Origin: Plazaster borealis
Taxonomy: Eukaryota > Echinodermata > Asteroidea > Forcipulatida > Labidiasteridae
Direction: 5' to 3'
Length of the DNA stretch: 64,000 bases
Assembly: GCA_021014325.1 (NCBI GenBank)
Contig: JAJGQC010000474.1
Location: forward strand, 1-64,000
Part shown: positions 1-9,809 of the stretch, in pieces
How the letters are laid out: each line of letters opens with the position of its first letter
How positions within the stretch are numbered: position 1 is the stretch's first letter
Notes under the pieces: model-generated
The model's database searches: none
Seen by the model: the letters and a program-made list of their open reading frames with translations, nothing else
Told to the model about the DNA's origin: nothing
Made by a program: the position numbers and the translations under genes

Positions 1-251
1 ATTTGGGGATATGAGTAGAGTTTGGTATAAATTCAGTCTCTATGCTTAGTTCAGGAAGCATAGTCAATCATAGCGCAGACTTTGTTTCAAACCATTATTC
101 GGCAGGTGTGTACATGTACGTGTTCACGTCCCAGTTCGTGGTGGTAGCAACTTACTCCCTGGGCTTCGCTCGCTCCTCTCGCCTAGCAAATGGTCAGAGA
201 AACGAAAACTAAAGGAGTAGAGGAAGCCTTAGATAGACTTTCCAGCAGAAA
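1..251. repeat. Diverged partial monomer at the left end
   Basis: This is the distal half of a monomer, recognisable by TTTGGTATAAATT near 20-32, by CATAGCGCAGACTTTG near 70-85 and by the palindrome segment near 113-131. It differs from the consensus by many substitutions and small indels: shortened runs near 15-50, loss of ATGT before the palindrome, loss of AC in GTTCACGT, and a rewritten 130-250 segment. The next bases, from about 261, match the consensus closely, so the change is abrupt. This is what an old, unhomogenised unit at or near an array edge looks like. It could also be a diverged island within a longer array, since nothing to the left is visible. Confidence 0.9.
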
Positions 252-715
252 CCCAGCAAGTCCTGCATTATTCTGAGGGTGATTTGGCCGTGCTTACTTT
301 GTGTTTCTCTCTTTGACTGCCCTGTGCACAAAAATCCCATTGAACATGCTTCTGAGGAGCCTTCTGAGTATCCCCACTTGCTGGTCATTTCCGGTATGGA
401 GATGGCACAAGGCGGCAATAACATGTTGATTTTCGGATTCAGGGATATGAGAGGCAGAGTTTGGTATAAATTTTGTGTCTCTAGCATGCTTAGTTCAGGA
501 GTTATTGTCAAACATAGCGCAGACTTTGTTTCAAACCATTATTCGGCAGGTGTTTATGTTCTTGCATGTGTACATGTACGTGTTCACACGTAGCCCCAGT
601 TGGTGGTGGTAGCAACCCTACTCCCTGGCCGCTCGCCTCGCCTACAAAATAGTCAGAGAAACGAAACCAAGACGAGGAGAGAGCCCTTGAGATTGGCTTT
701 CCATTGGTATAAAAC

Positions 716-1178
716 TTGTGCAAATCCTGCATTATTCTGAGGGTGATTTGGCCGTGCTTACTTTGTGTTTCTCTCTTTGACTGCCCTGTGCACAAAAATA
801 ACATTGAACATGCTCCTGAGGAGCCTTCTGAGTATCCCCACTTGCTGGTCATTTCCGGTATGGAGAGGCACAAGGCGGCCATAAAATGTTGATTTTCGGA
901 TTTAGGGATATGAGAGGCAGAGTTTGGTATAAATTTTGTGTCTCTAGCATGCTTAGTTCAGGAGTTATTGTCAAACATAGCGCAGACTTTGTTTCAAACC
1001 ATTATTCGGCAGGTGTTTATGTTCTTGCATGTGTACACGTACGTGTTCACACGTAGCCCCAGTTGGTGGTGGTAGCAACCCTACTCCCTGGCCGCTCGCC
1101 TCGCCTACAAAATGGTCAGAGAAACGAAACCAAGACGAGGAGAGAGCCCTTGAGATTGAATTTCCATTGGTATAAAAC
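716..1178. repeat. Long monomer with 1-bp deletion (463 bp)
   Basis: This unit has the 12-bp insert form but reads GGAGAGGCAC in place of GGAGATGGCAC near 863, so it is one base short of its 464-bp neighbours. It also reads AATAACATTG in place of AATCCCATTG near 797, a change private to this unit. Confidence 0.85.
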
Positions 1179-2094
1179 TTGTGCAAATCCTGCATTATTC
1201 TGAGGGTGATTTGGCCGTGCTTACTTTGTGTTTCTCTCTTTGACTGCCCTGTGCACAAAAATCCCATTGAACATGCTCCTGAGGAGCCTTCTGAGTATCC
1301 CCACTTGCTGGTCATTTCCGGTAAGGAGATGGCACAAGGCGGCCATAAAATGTTAATTTTCGGATTTAGGGATATGAGAGGCAGAGTTTGGTATAAATTT
1401 TGTGTCTCTAGCATGCTTAGTTCAGGAGTTATTGTCAAACATAGCGCAGACTTTGTTTCAAACCATTATTCGGCAGGTGTTTATGTTCTTGCATGTGTAC
1501 ACGTACGTGTTCACACGTAGCCCCAGTTGGTGATGTTAGCAACCCTACTCCCTGGCCGCTCGCCTCGCCTACAAAATGGTCAGAGAAACGAAACCAGGAC
1601 GAGGAGAGTGCCCTTGAGATAGGCTTTCTAATGGTATAAAACTTGTGCAAATCCTGCGTTATTCGGAGGGTGATTTGGCCGTGCTTACTTTGTGTTTCTC
1701 TCTTTAACTGCCCTGTGCACAAAAATCCCATTGAACCTGCTTCTGAGGAGCCTTCTGAGTATCCCCACTTGCTGGTCATTTCCGGTATGGAGATGGCACA
1801 AGGCGGCAATAACATGTTGATTTTCGGATTCAGGGATATGAGAGGCAGAGTTTGGTATAAATTTGGTGTCTCTAGCATGCTTAGTTCAGGAGTTATTGTC
1901 AAACATAGCGCAGACTTTGTTTCAAACCATTATTCGGCAGGTGTATGTGTACATGTACGTGTTCACACGTAGCCCCAGTTGGTGGTGGTAGCAACCCTAC
2001 TCCCTGGCCGCTCGCCTCGCCTACAAAATGGTCAGAGAAACGAAACCAAAACGAGGAGAGAGCCCTTGAGATTGGCTTTCCAATGGTATAAAAC

Positions 2095-2558
2095 TTGTGC
2101 AAATCCTGCATTATTCTGAGGGTGATTTGGCCGTGCTTACTTTGTGTTTCTCTCTTTGACTGCCCTGTGCACAAAAATCCCATTGAACATGCTTCTGAGG
2201 AGCCTTCTGAGTATCCCCACTTGCTGGTCATTTCCGGTATGGAGATGGCACAAGGCGGCCATAAAATGTTGATTTTCGGATTAAGGGATATGAGAATGCA
2301 GAGTTTGGTATAAATTTTGTGTCTCTAGCATGCTTAGTTCAGGAGTTATTGTCAAACACAGCGCAGACTTTGTTTCAAACCATTATTCGGCAGGTGTTTA
2401 TGTCTTGCATGTGTACATGTACGTGTTCACACGTAGCCCCAGTTGGTGATGTTAGCAACCCTACTCCCTGGCCGCTCGCCTCGCCTACAAAATGGTCAGA
2501 GAAACGAAACCAAGACGAGGAGAGAGCCCTTGAGATTGGCTTTCCATTGGTATAAAAC
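2095..2558. repeat. Long monomer with 1-bp gain (464 bp)
   Basis: This unit carries the 11-bp insert form, and GAGAATGCAG near 2292 replaces GAGAGGCAG, adding one base. Its 464-bp length therefore arises differently from that of most left-zone long units. Confidence 0.85.
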
Positions 2559-3474
2559 TTGTGCAAATCCTGCATTATTCTGAGGGTGATTTGGCCGTGC
2601 TTACTTTGTGTTTCTCTCTTTGACTGCCCTGTGCACAAAAATCCCATTGAACATGCTTCTGAGGAGCCTTCTGAGTATCCCCACTTGCTGGTCATTTCCG
2701 GTATGGAGATGGCACAAGGCGGCCATAAAATGTTGATTTTCGGATTTAGGGATATGAGAGGCAGAGTTTGGTATAAATTTTGTGTCTCTAGCATGCTTAG
2801 TTCAGGAGTTATTGTCAAACATAGCGCAGACTTTGTTTCAAACCATTATTCGGCAGGTGTATGTGTACATGTACGTGTTCACACGTAGCCCCAGTTGGTG
2901 GTGGTAGCAACCCTACTCCCTGGCCGCTCGCCTCGCCTACAAAATGGTCAGAGAAACGAAACCAGGACGAGGAGAGAGCCCTTGAGATAGGCTTTCCAAT
3001 GGTATAAAACTTGTGCAAATCCTGCATTATTCTGAGGGTGATTTGGCCGTGCTTACTTTGTGTTTCTCTCTTTGACTGCCCTGTGCACAAAAATCCCATT
3101 GAACATGCTTCTGAGGAGCCTTCTGAGTATCCCCACTTGCTGGTCATTTCCGGTATGGAGATGGCACAAGGCGGCCATAAAATGTTGATTTTCGGATTTA
3201 GGGATATGAGAGGCAGAGTTTGGTATAAATTTTGTGTCTCTAGCATGCTTAGTTCAGGAGTTATTGTCAAACATAGCGCAGACTTTGTTTCAAACCATTA
3301 TTCGGCAGGTGTTTATGTTCTTGCATGTGTACACGTACGTGTTCACACGTAGCCCCAGTTGGTGGTGGTAGCAACCCTACTCCCTGGCCGCTCGCCTCGC
3401 CTACAAAATGGTCAGAGAAACGAAACCAAGACGAGGAGAGAGCCCTTGAGATTGGCTTTCCATTGGTATAAAAC

Positions 3475-3925
3475 TTGTGCAAATCCTGCATTATTCTGAG
3501 GGTGATTTGGCCGTGCTTACTTTGTGTTTCTCTCTTTGACTGCCCTGTGCACAAAAATCCCATTGAACATGCTTCTGAGGAGCCTTCTGAGTATCCCCAC
3601 TTGCTGGTCATTTCCGGTATGGAGATGGCACAAGGCGGCCATAAAATGTTGATTTTCGGATTTAGGGATATGAGAGGCAGAGTTTGGTATAAATTTTGTG
3701 TCTCTAGCATGCTTAGTTCAGGAGTTATTGTCAAACATAGCGCAGACTTTGTTTCAAACCATTATTCGGCAGGTGTATGTGTACATGTACGTGTTCACAC
3801 GTAGCCCCAGTTGGTGGTGGTAGCAACCCTACTCCCTGCCGCTCGCCTCGCCTACAAAATGGTCAGAGAAACGAAACCAAGACGAGGAGAGAGCCCTTGA
3901 GATTGGCTTTCCAATGGTATAAAAC
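3475..3925. repeat. 451-bp monomer, single G deletion
   Basis: CTCCCTGCCGCTC near 3833 replaces CTCCCTGGCCGCTC. The identical deletion recurs in unit 5305, exactly 1,830 bp (four monomers, 2 x 915) away. This suggests a four-unit duplication. Confidence 0.85.
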
Positions 3926-5304
3926 TTGTGCAAATCCTGCATTATTCTGAGGGTGATTTGGCCGTGCTTACTTTGTGTTTCTCTCTTTGACTGCCCTGTG
4001 CACAAAAATCCCATTGAACATGCTTCTGAGGAGCCTTCTGAGTATCCCCACTTGCTGGTCATTTCCGGTATGGAGATGGCACAAGGCGGCCATAAAATGT
4101 TGATTTTCGGATTTAGGGATATGAGAGGCAGAGTTTGGTATAAATTTTGTGTCTCTAGCATGCTTAGTTCAGGAGTTATTGTCAAACATAGCGCAGACTT
4201 TGTTTCAAACCATTATTCGGCAGGTGTTTATGTTCTTGCATGTGTACACGTACGTGTTCACACGTAGCCCCAGTTGGTGATGTTAGCAACCCTACTCCCT
4301 GGCCGCTCGCCTCGCCTACAAAATGGTCAGAGAAACGAAACCAGGACGAGGAGAGAGCCCTTGAGATAGGCTTTCCAATGGTATAAAACTTGTGCAAATC
4401 CTGCATTATTCTGAGGGTGATTTGGCCGTGCTTACTTTGTGTTTCTCTCTTTGACTGCCCTGTGCACAAAAATCCCATTGAACATGCTTCTGAGGAGCCT
4501 TCTGAGTATCCCCACTTGCTGGTCATTTCCGGTATGGAGATGGCACAAGGCGGCCATAAAATGTTGATTTTCGGATTCAGGGATATGAGAGGCAGAGTTT
4601 GGTATAAATTTTGTGTCTCTAGCATGCTTAGTTCAGGAGTTATTGTCAAACATAGCGCAGACTTTGTTTCAAACCATTATTCGGCAGGTGTATGTGTACA
4701 TGTACGTGTTCACACGTAGCCCCAGTTGGTGGTGGTAGCAACCCTACTCCCTGGCCGCTCGCCTCGCCTACAAAATGGTCAGAGAAACGAAACCAGGACG
4801 AGGAGAGAGCCCTTGAGATTGGCTTTCCAATGGTATAAAACTTGTGCAAATCCTGCATTATTCTGAGGGTGATTTGGCCGTGCTTACTTTGTGTTTCTCT
4901 CTTTGACTGCCCTGTGCACAAAAATCCCATTGAACATGCTTCTGAGGAGCCTTCTGAGTATCCCCACTTGCTGGTCATTTCCGGTATGGAGATGGCACAA
5001 GGCGGCCATAAAATGTTGATTTTCGGATTTAGGGATATGAGAGGCAGAGTTTGGTATAAATTTTGTGTCTCTAGCATGCTTAGTTCAGGAGTTATTGTCA
5101 AACATAGCGCAGACTTTGTTTCAAACCATTATTCGGCAGGTGTTTATGTCTTGCATGTGTACATGTACGTGTTCACACGTAGCCCCAGTTGGTGGTGGTA
5201 GCAACCCTACTCCCTGGCCGCTCGCCTCGCCTACAAAATGGTCAGAGAAACGAAACCAAGACGAGGAGAGAGCCCTTGAGATTGGCTTTCCAATGGTATA
5301 AAAC

Positions 5305-5755
5305 TTGTGCAAATCCTGCATTATTCTGAGGGTGATTTGGCCGTGCTTACTTTGTGTTTCTCTCTTTGACTGCCCTGTGCACAAAAATCCCATTGAACAT
5401 GCTTCTGAGGAGCCTTCTGAGTATCCCCACTTGCTGGTCATTTCCGGTATGGAGATGGCACAAGGCGGCCATAAAATGTTGATTTTCGGATTTAGGGATA
5501 TGAGAGGCAGAGTTTGGTATAAATTTTGTGTCTCTAGCATGCTTAGTTCAGGAGTTATTGTCAAACATAGCGCAGACTTTGTTTCAAACCGATATTCGGC
5601 AGGTGTATGTGTACATGTATGTGTTCACACGTAGCCCCAGTTGGTGGTGGTAGCAACCCTACTCCCTGCCGCTCGCCTCGCCTACAAAATGGTCAGAGAA
5701 ACGAAACCAGGACGAGGGGAGAGCCCTTGAGATAGGCTTTCCAATGGTATAAAAC
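5305..5755. repeat. 451-bp monomer, same G deletion
   Basis: This unit shares the CTCCCTGCCGCTC deletion (near 5663) with unit 3475. It also has CGATATTCGG in place of CATTATTCGG near 5590 and ATGTATGTG in place of ATGTACGTG near 5614, changes I see in no other unit. Confidence 0.85.
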
Positions 5756-6207
5756 TTGTGCAAATCCTGCATTATTCTGAGGGTGATTTGGCCGTGCTTA
5801 CTTTGTGTTTCTCTCTTTGACTGCCCTGTGCACAAAAATCCCATTGAACATGCTTCTGAGGAGCCTTCTGAGTATCCCCACTTGCTGGTCATTTCCGGTA
5901 TGGAGATGGCACAAGGCGGCCATAAAATGTTGATTTTCGGATTTAGGGATATGAGAGGCAGAGTTTGGTATAAATTTTGTGTCTCTAGCATGCTTAGTTC
6001 AGGAGTTATTGTCAAACATAGCGCAGACTTTGTTTCAAACCATTATTCGGCAGGTGTATGTGTCCATGTACGTGTTCACACGTAGCCCCAGTTGGTGGTG
6101 GTAGCAACCCTACTCCCTGGCCGCTCGCCTCGCCTACAAAATGGTCAGAGAAACGAAACCAGGACGAGGAGAGAGCCCTTGAGATTGGCTTTCCAATGGT
6201 ATAAAAC

Positions 6208-6636
6208 TTGTGCAAATCCTGCATTATTCTGAGGGTGATTTGGCCGTGCTTACTTTGTGTTTCTCTCTTTGACTGCCCTGTGCACAAAAATCCCATTGAA
6301 CATGCTTCTGAGGAGCCTTCTGAGTATCCCCACTTGCTGGTCATTTCCGGTATGGAGATGGCACAAGGCGGCCATAAAATGTTGATTTTCGGATTTAGGG
6401 ATATGAGAGGCAGAGTTTGGTATAAATTTTGTGTCTCTAGCATGCTTAGTTCAGGAGTTATTGTCAAACATAGCGCAGACTTTGTTTCAAACCATTATTC
6501 GGCAGGTGTTTATGTCTTGCATGTGTACATGTACGTGTTCACGTCCTGGCCGCTCGCCTCGCCTACAAAATGGTCAGAGAAACGAAACCAAGACGAGGAG
6601 AGAGCCCTTGAGATTGGCTTTCCAATGGTATAAAAC
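6208..6636. repeat. Deleted monomer (429 bp, 34 bp lost)
   Basis: This unit carries the 11-bp insert but reads GTTCACGTCCTGGCC near 6538-6552. Against the consensus this needs loss of one AC from GTTCACACGT and loss of 32 bp from AGCCCC to CTACTC, directly after the second palindrome. The AC loss is shared with the diverged left-end unit. It is the largest internal deletion in the array, and the flanking units are intact. Confidence 0.92.
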
Positions 6637-7077
6637 TTGTGCAAATCCTGCATTATTCTGAGGGTGATTTGGCCGTGCTTACTTTGTGTTTCTCTCTTTG
6701 ACTGCCCTGTGCACAAAAATCCCATTGAACATGCTTCTGAGGAGCCTTCTGAGTATCCCCACTTGCTGGTCATTTCCGGTATGGAGATGGCACAAGGCGG
6801 CCATAAAATGTTGATTTTCGGATTTAGGGATATGAGAGGCAGAGTTTGGTATAAATTTTGTGTCTCTAGCATGCTTAGTTCAGGAGTTATTGTCAAACAT
6901 AGCGCAGACTTTGTTTCAAACCATTATTCGGCAGGTGTATGTGTACATGTACGTGTTCACACGTAGCCCCAGTTGGTGGTGGTAGCAACCCTACTCCCTG
7001 GCCGCTCGCCTCGCCTACAAAATGGTCAGAGAAACGAAACCAGGACGAGGAGAGAGCCCTTGAGATTGGCTTTCCAA

Positions 7078-7298
7078 TGGTATAAAACTTGTGCAAATCC
7101 TGCATTATTCTGAGGGTGATTTGGCCGTGCTTACTTTGTGTTTCTCTCTTTGACTGCCCTGTGCACAAAAATCCCATTGAACATGCTTCTGAGGAGCCTT
7201 CTGAGTATCCCCACTTGCTGGTCATTTCCGGTATGGAGATGGCACAAGGCGGCCATAAAATGTTGATTTTCGGATTTAGGGATATGAGAGGCAGAGTT
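7078..7298. repeat. Putative half-repeat A (221 bp) within the monomer
   Basis: This half starts at TGGTATAAAACTTGTG and is followed by a second, similar start at 7299 (TGGTATAAATTTTGTG). Further weak matches keep the same diagonal: ACTTTGT at 7133 against 7360, GTGCACA against GTGTACA (7161, 7393), GTATCCCCACTTGCTGGT against GTAGCCCCAGTTGGTGGT (7205, 7415), and AAAATG (7257, 7471). Offsets stay between 210 and 232 bp, near half of 452. I infer an old internal duplication. Identity is low and was judged by eye only. Confidence 0.55.
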
Positions 7299-7529
7299 TG
7301 GTATAAATTTTGTGTCTCTAGCATGCTTAGTTCAGGAGTTATTGTCAAACATAGCGCAGACTTTGTTTCAAACCATTATTCGGCAGGTGTATGTGTACAT
7401 GTACGTGTTCACACGTAGCCCCAGTTGGTGGTGGTAGCAACCCTACTCCCTGGCCGCTCGCCTCGCCTACAAAATGGTCAGAGAAACGAAACCAGGACGA
7501 GGAGAGAGCCCTTGAGATAGGCTTTCCAA
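7299..7529. repeat. Putative half-repeat B (231 bp) within the monomer
   Basis: This is the partner of the 221-bp half just upstream, running from TGGTATAAATTTTGTG to the base before the next TGGTATAAAAC. It contains the length-polymorphic point, the palindromes and the CpG-containing stretch, none of which has an obvious counterpart in half A. In long units the GTA.CCCCA match is offset by 221 bp, equal to the TGGTATAAA offset, which would fit the long form being closer to the original duplication. Confidence 0.5.
7395..7417. repeat. Overlapping palindromes, one pair per monomer
   Basis: Positions 7395-7404 read GTACATGTAC, a perfect 10-bp palindrome. Positions 7402-7417 read TACGTGTTCACACGTA, two 7-bp arms around a 2-bp centre. 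The two overlap by three bases. The pair recurs in nearly every monomer, with occasional TGTCCATG or TACACGTACG changes that weaken the first palindrome. It could bind a dimeric protein or extrude as a small hairpin, but nothing in the sequence decides this. Confidence 0.85.
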
Positions 7530-7540
7530 TGGTATAAAAC

Positions 7541-8003
7541 TTGTGCAAATCCTGCATTATTCTGAGGGTGATTTGGCCGTGCTTACTTTGTGTTTCTCTC
7601 TTTGACTGCCCTGTGCACAAAAATCCCATTGAACATGCTTCTGAGGAGCCTTCTGAGTATCCCCACTTGCTGGTCATTTCCGGTATGGAGATGGCACAAG
7701 GCGGCCATAAAATGTTGATTTTCGGATTTAGGGATATGAGAGGCAGAGTTTGGTATAAATTTTGTGTCTCTAGCATGCTTAGTTCAGGAGTTATTGTCAA
7801 ACATAGCGCAGACTTTGTTTCAAACCATTATTCGGCAGGTGTTTATGTCTTGCATGTGTACATGTACGTGTTCACACGTAGCCCCAGTTGGTGGTGGTAG
7901 CAACCCTACTCCCTGGCCGCTCGCCTCGCCTACAAAATGGTCAGAGAAACGAAACCAAGACGAGGAGAGAGCCCTTGAGATTGGCTTTCCAATGGTATAA
8001 AAC
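7541..8003. repeat. Reference long monomer (463 bp)
   Basis: This unit matches the adjacent 452-bp unit except for an 11-bp segment at 7843-7853 and a few point variants. It represents the long class that alternates with short units in the left and right zones. The 464-bp version carries one more T within the inserted segment. Confidence 0.93.
7843..7853. repeat. 11-bp length-polymorphic segment (TTATGTCTTGC)
   Basis: This segment separates long from short monomers. It sits between GGCAGGTGT and ATGTGTACATG, directly before the palindromes. States at this point across the array are +0 (452-bp units), +5 (unit 57152, GTTTATAATGTG), +7 (unit 63089, GTTTATGTCATGTG), +11 (463-bp units, with TTATTTCTTGC variants at 33815, 37475, 43428 and 46624) and +12 (464-bp units, mostly on the left, also 10262, 51651 and 62173). 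Which state is ancestral is not settled by eye. Confidence 0.9.
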
Positions 8004-9359
8004 TTGTGCAAATCCTGCATTATTCTGAGGGTGATTTGGCCGTGCTTACTTTGTGTTTCTCTCTTTGACTGCCCTGTGCACAAAAATCCCATTGAACATG
8101 CTTCTGAGGAGCCTTCTGAGTATCCCCACTTGCTGGTCATTTCCGGTATGGAGATGGCACAAGGCGGCCATAAAATGTTGATTTTCGGATTTAGGGATAT
8201 GAGAGGCAGAGTTTGGTATAAATTTTGTGTCTCTAGCATGCTTAGTTCAGGAGTTATTGTCAAACATAGCGCAGACTTTGTTTCAAACCATTATTCGGCA
8301 GGTGTATGTGTACATGTACGTGTTCACACGTAGCCCCAGTTGGTGGTGGTAGCAACCCTACTCCCTGGCCGCTCGCCTCGCCTACAAAATGGTCAGAGAA
8401 ACGAAACCAAGACGAGGAGAGAGCCCTTGAGATTGGCTTTCCAATGGTATAAAACTTGTGCAAATCCTGCATTATTCTGAGGGTGATTTGGCCGTGCTTA
8501 CTTTGTGTTTCTCTCTTTGACTGCCCTGTGCACAAAAATCCCATTGAACATGCTTCTGAGGAGCCTTCTGAGTATCCCCACTTGCTGGTCATTTCCGGTA
8601 TGGAGATGGCACAAGGCGGCCATAAAATGTTGATTTTCGGATTTAGGGATATGAGAGGCAGAGTTTGGTATAAATTTTGTGTCTCTAGCATGCTTAGTTC
8701 AGGAGTTATTGTCAAACATAGCGCAGACTTTGTTTCAAACCATTATTCGGCAGGTGTATGTGTACATGTACGTGTTCACACGTAGCCCCAGTTGGTGGTG
8801 GTAGCAACCCTACTCCCTGGCCGCTCGCCTCGCCTACAAAATGGTCAGAGAAACGAAACCAAGACGAGGAGAGAGCCCTTGAGATTGGCTTTCCAATGGT
8901 ATAAAACTTGTGCAAATCCTGCATTATTCTGAGGGTGATTTGGCCGTGCTTACTTTGTGTTTCTCTCTTTGACTGCCCTGTGCACAAAAATCCCATTGAA
9001 CATGCTTCTGAGGAGCCTTCTGAGTATCCCCACTTGCTGGTCATTTCCGGTATGGAGATGGCACAAGGCGGCCATAAAATGTTGATTTTCGGATTTAGGG
9101 ATATGAGAGGCAGAGTTTGGTATAAATTTTGTGTCTCTAGCATGCTTAGTTCAGGAGTTATTGTCAAACATAGCGCAGACTTTGTTTCAAACCATTATTC
9201 GGCAGGTGTATGTGTACATGTACGTGTTCACACGTAGCCCCAGTTGGTGGTGGTAGCAACCCTACTCCCTGGCCGCTCGCCTCGCCTACAAAATGGTCAG
9301 AGAAACGAAACCAGGACGAGGAGAGAGCCCTTGAGATTGGCTTTCCAATGGTATAAAAC

Positions 9360-9809
9360 TTGTGCAAATCCTGCATTATTCTGAGGGTGATTTGGCCGTG
9401 CTTACTTTGTGTTTCTCTCTTTGACTGCCCTGTGCACAAAAATCCCATTGAACATGCTTCTGAGGAGCCTTCTGAGTATCCCCACTTGCTGGTCATTTCC
9501 GGTATGGAGATGGCACAAGGCGGCCATAAAATGTTGATTTTCGGATTTAGGGATATGAGAGGCAGAGTTTGGTATAAATTTTGTGTCTCTAGCATGCTTA
9601 GTTCAGGAGTTATTGTCAAACATAGCGCAGACTTTGTTTCAAACCATTTTTCGGCAGGTGTATGTGTACATGTACGTGTTCACACGTAGCCCCAGTTGGT
9701 GGTGGTAGCAACCCTACTCCCTGGCCGCTCGCCTCGCCTACAAAATGGTCAGAGAAACGAAACCAGAACGAGGAGAGCCCTTGAGATTGGCTTTCCAATG
9801 GTATAAAAC
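9360..9809. repeat. 450-bp monomer, 2-bp deletion
   Basis: GAGGAGAGCCC near 9770 replaces GAGGAGAGAGCCC, a loss of one AG/GA step in a short GA run, with CCAGAACG in place of CCAGGACG beside it. This is consistent with replication slippage. Confidence 0.88.

Larger units (their letters stand above)
7089..7540. repeat. Reference short monomer (452 bp)
   Basis: This unit represents the common short form. Landmarks in order: TTGTGCAAATCC at the phase start; a T/C-rich stretch at 7134-7150; GTGCAC at 7161-7166; the AGCC/CGCC variable site near 7194; CAAGG/TAAGG variable at 7246; GGTATAAATT at 7300-7309; GCATGC at 7321-7326; CATTATTCGG at 7374-7383; the indel point after 7390; overlapping palindromes at 7395-7417; a C/G-rich stretch with several CpGs at 7449-7469; GGTATAAAAC at 7531-7540. 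Hand-counted GC is 209 of 452. No tRNA box B, rRNA, telomeric array or transposase signature is present. Confidence 0.95.
252..8003. repeat. Left zone: mixed long/short monomers (17 units)
   Basis: Seventeen units have lengths 464, 463, 464, 452, 464, 452, 464, 451, 464, 452, 463, 451, 452, 429, 452, 452 and 463. Ten units from 1179 to 5755 alternate strictly long and short. Most long units here carry the 12-bp insert form (TTATGTTCTTGC). The first units hold the most private changes. Units 252 and 1643 share GGCAATAACATG in place of GGCCATAAAATG, a three-unit spacing. The variants CCAAGACG, CCAAAACG, GAGATAGGC and GGTGATGTTAGC occur here, disappear from the core of the central zone, and mostly reappear on the right. 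All units read CATTATTCGG except 5305, which reads CGATATTCGG. The right-hand limit is set by the last long unit before the uniform stretch and is approximate. Confidence 0.9.

Noticed and set aside
1012..1030. Yeast-type replication origin core (ARS consensus) in the 464-bp form (TTTATGTTCTT)
   Set aside because: It matches only about 9 of 11 positions, is absent from short units, and the host is unknown.
7271..7285. Telomeric repeat (TTTAGGG)
   Set aside because: One TTTAGGG occurs per monomer (GGATTTAGGGATATG) but never in tandem, and many units change it to TTCAGGG. It is a chance heptamer.
7251..7300. CENP-B box
   Set aside because: TTCGG segments occur (near 7269 and 7379), but the CGGG half of the NTTCGNNNNANNCGGGN motif is missing on both strands of the monomer.
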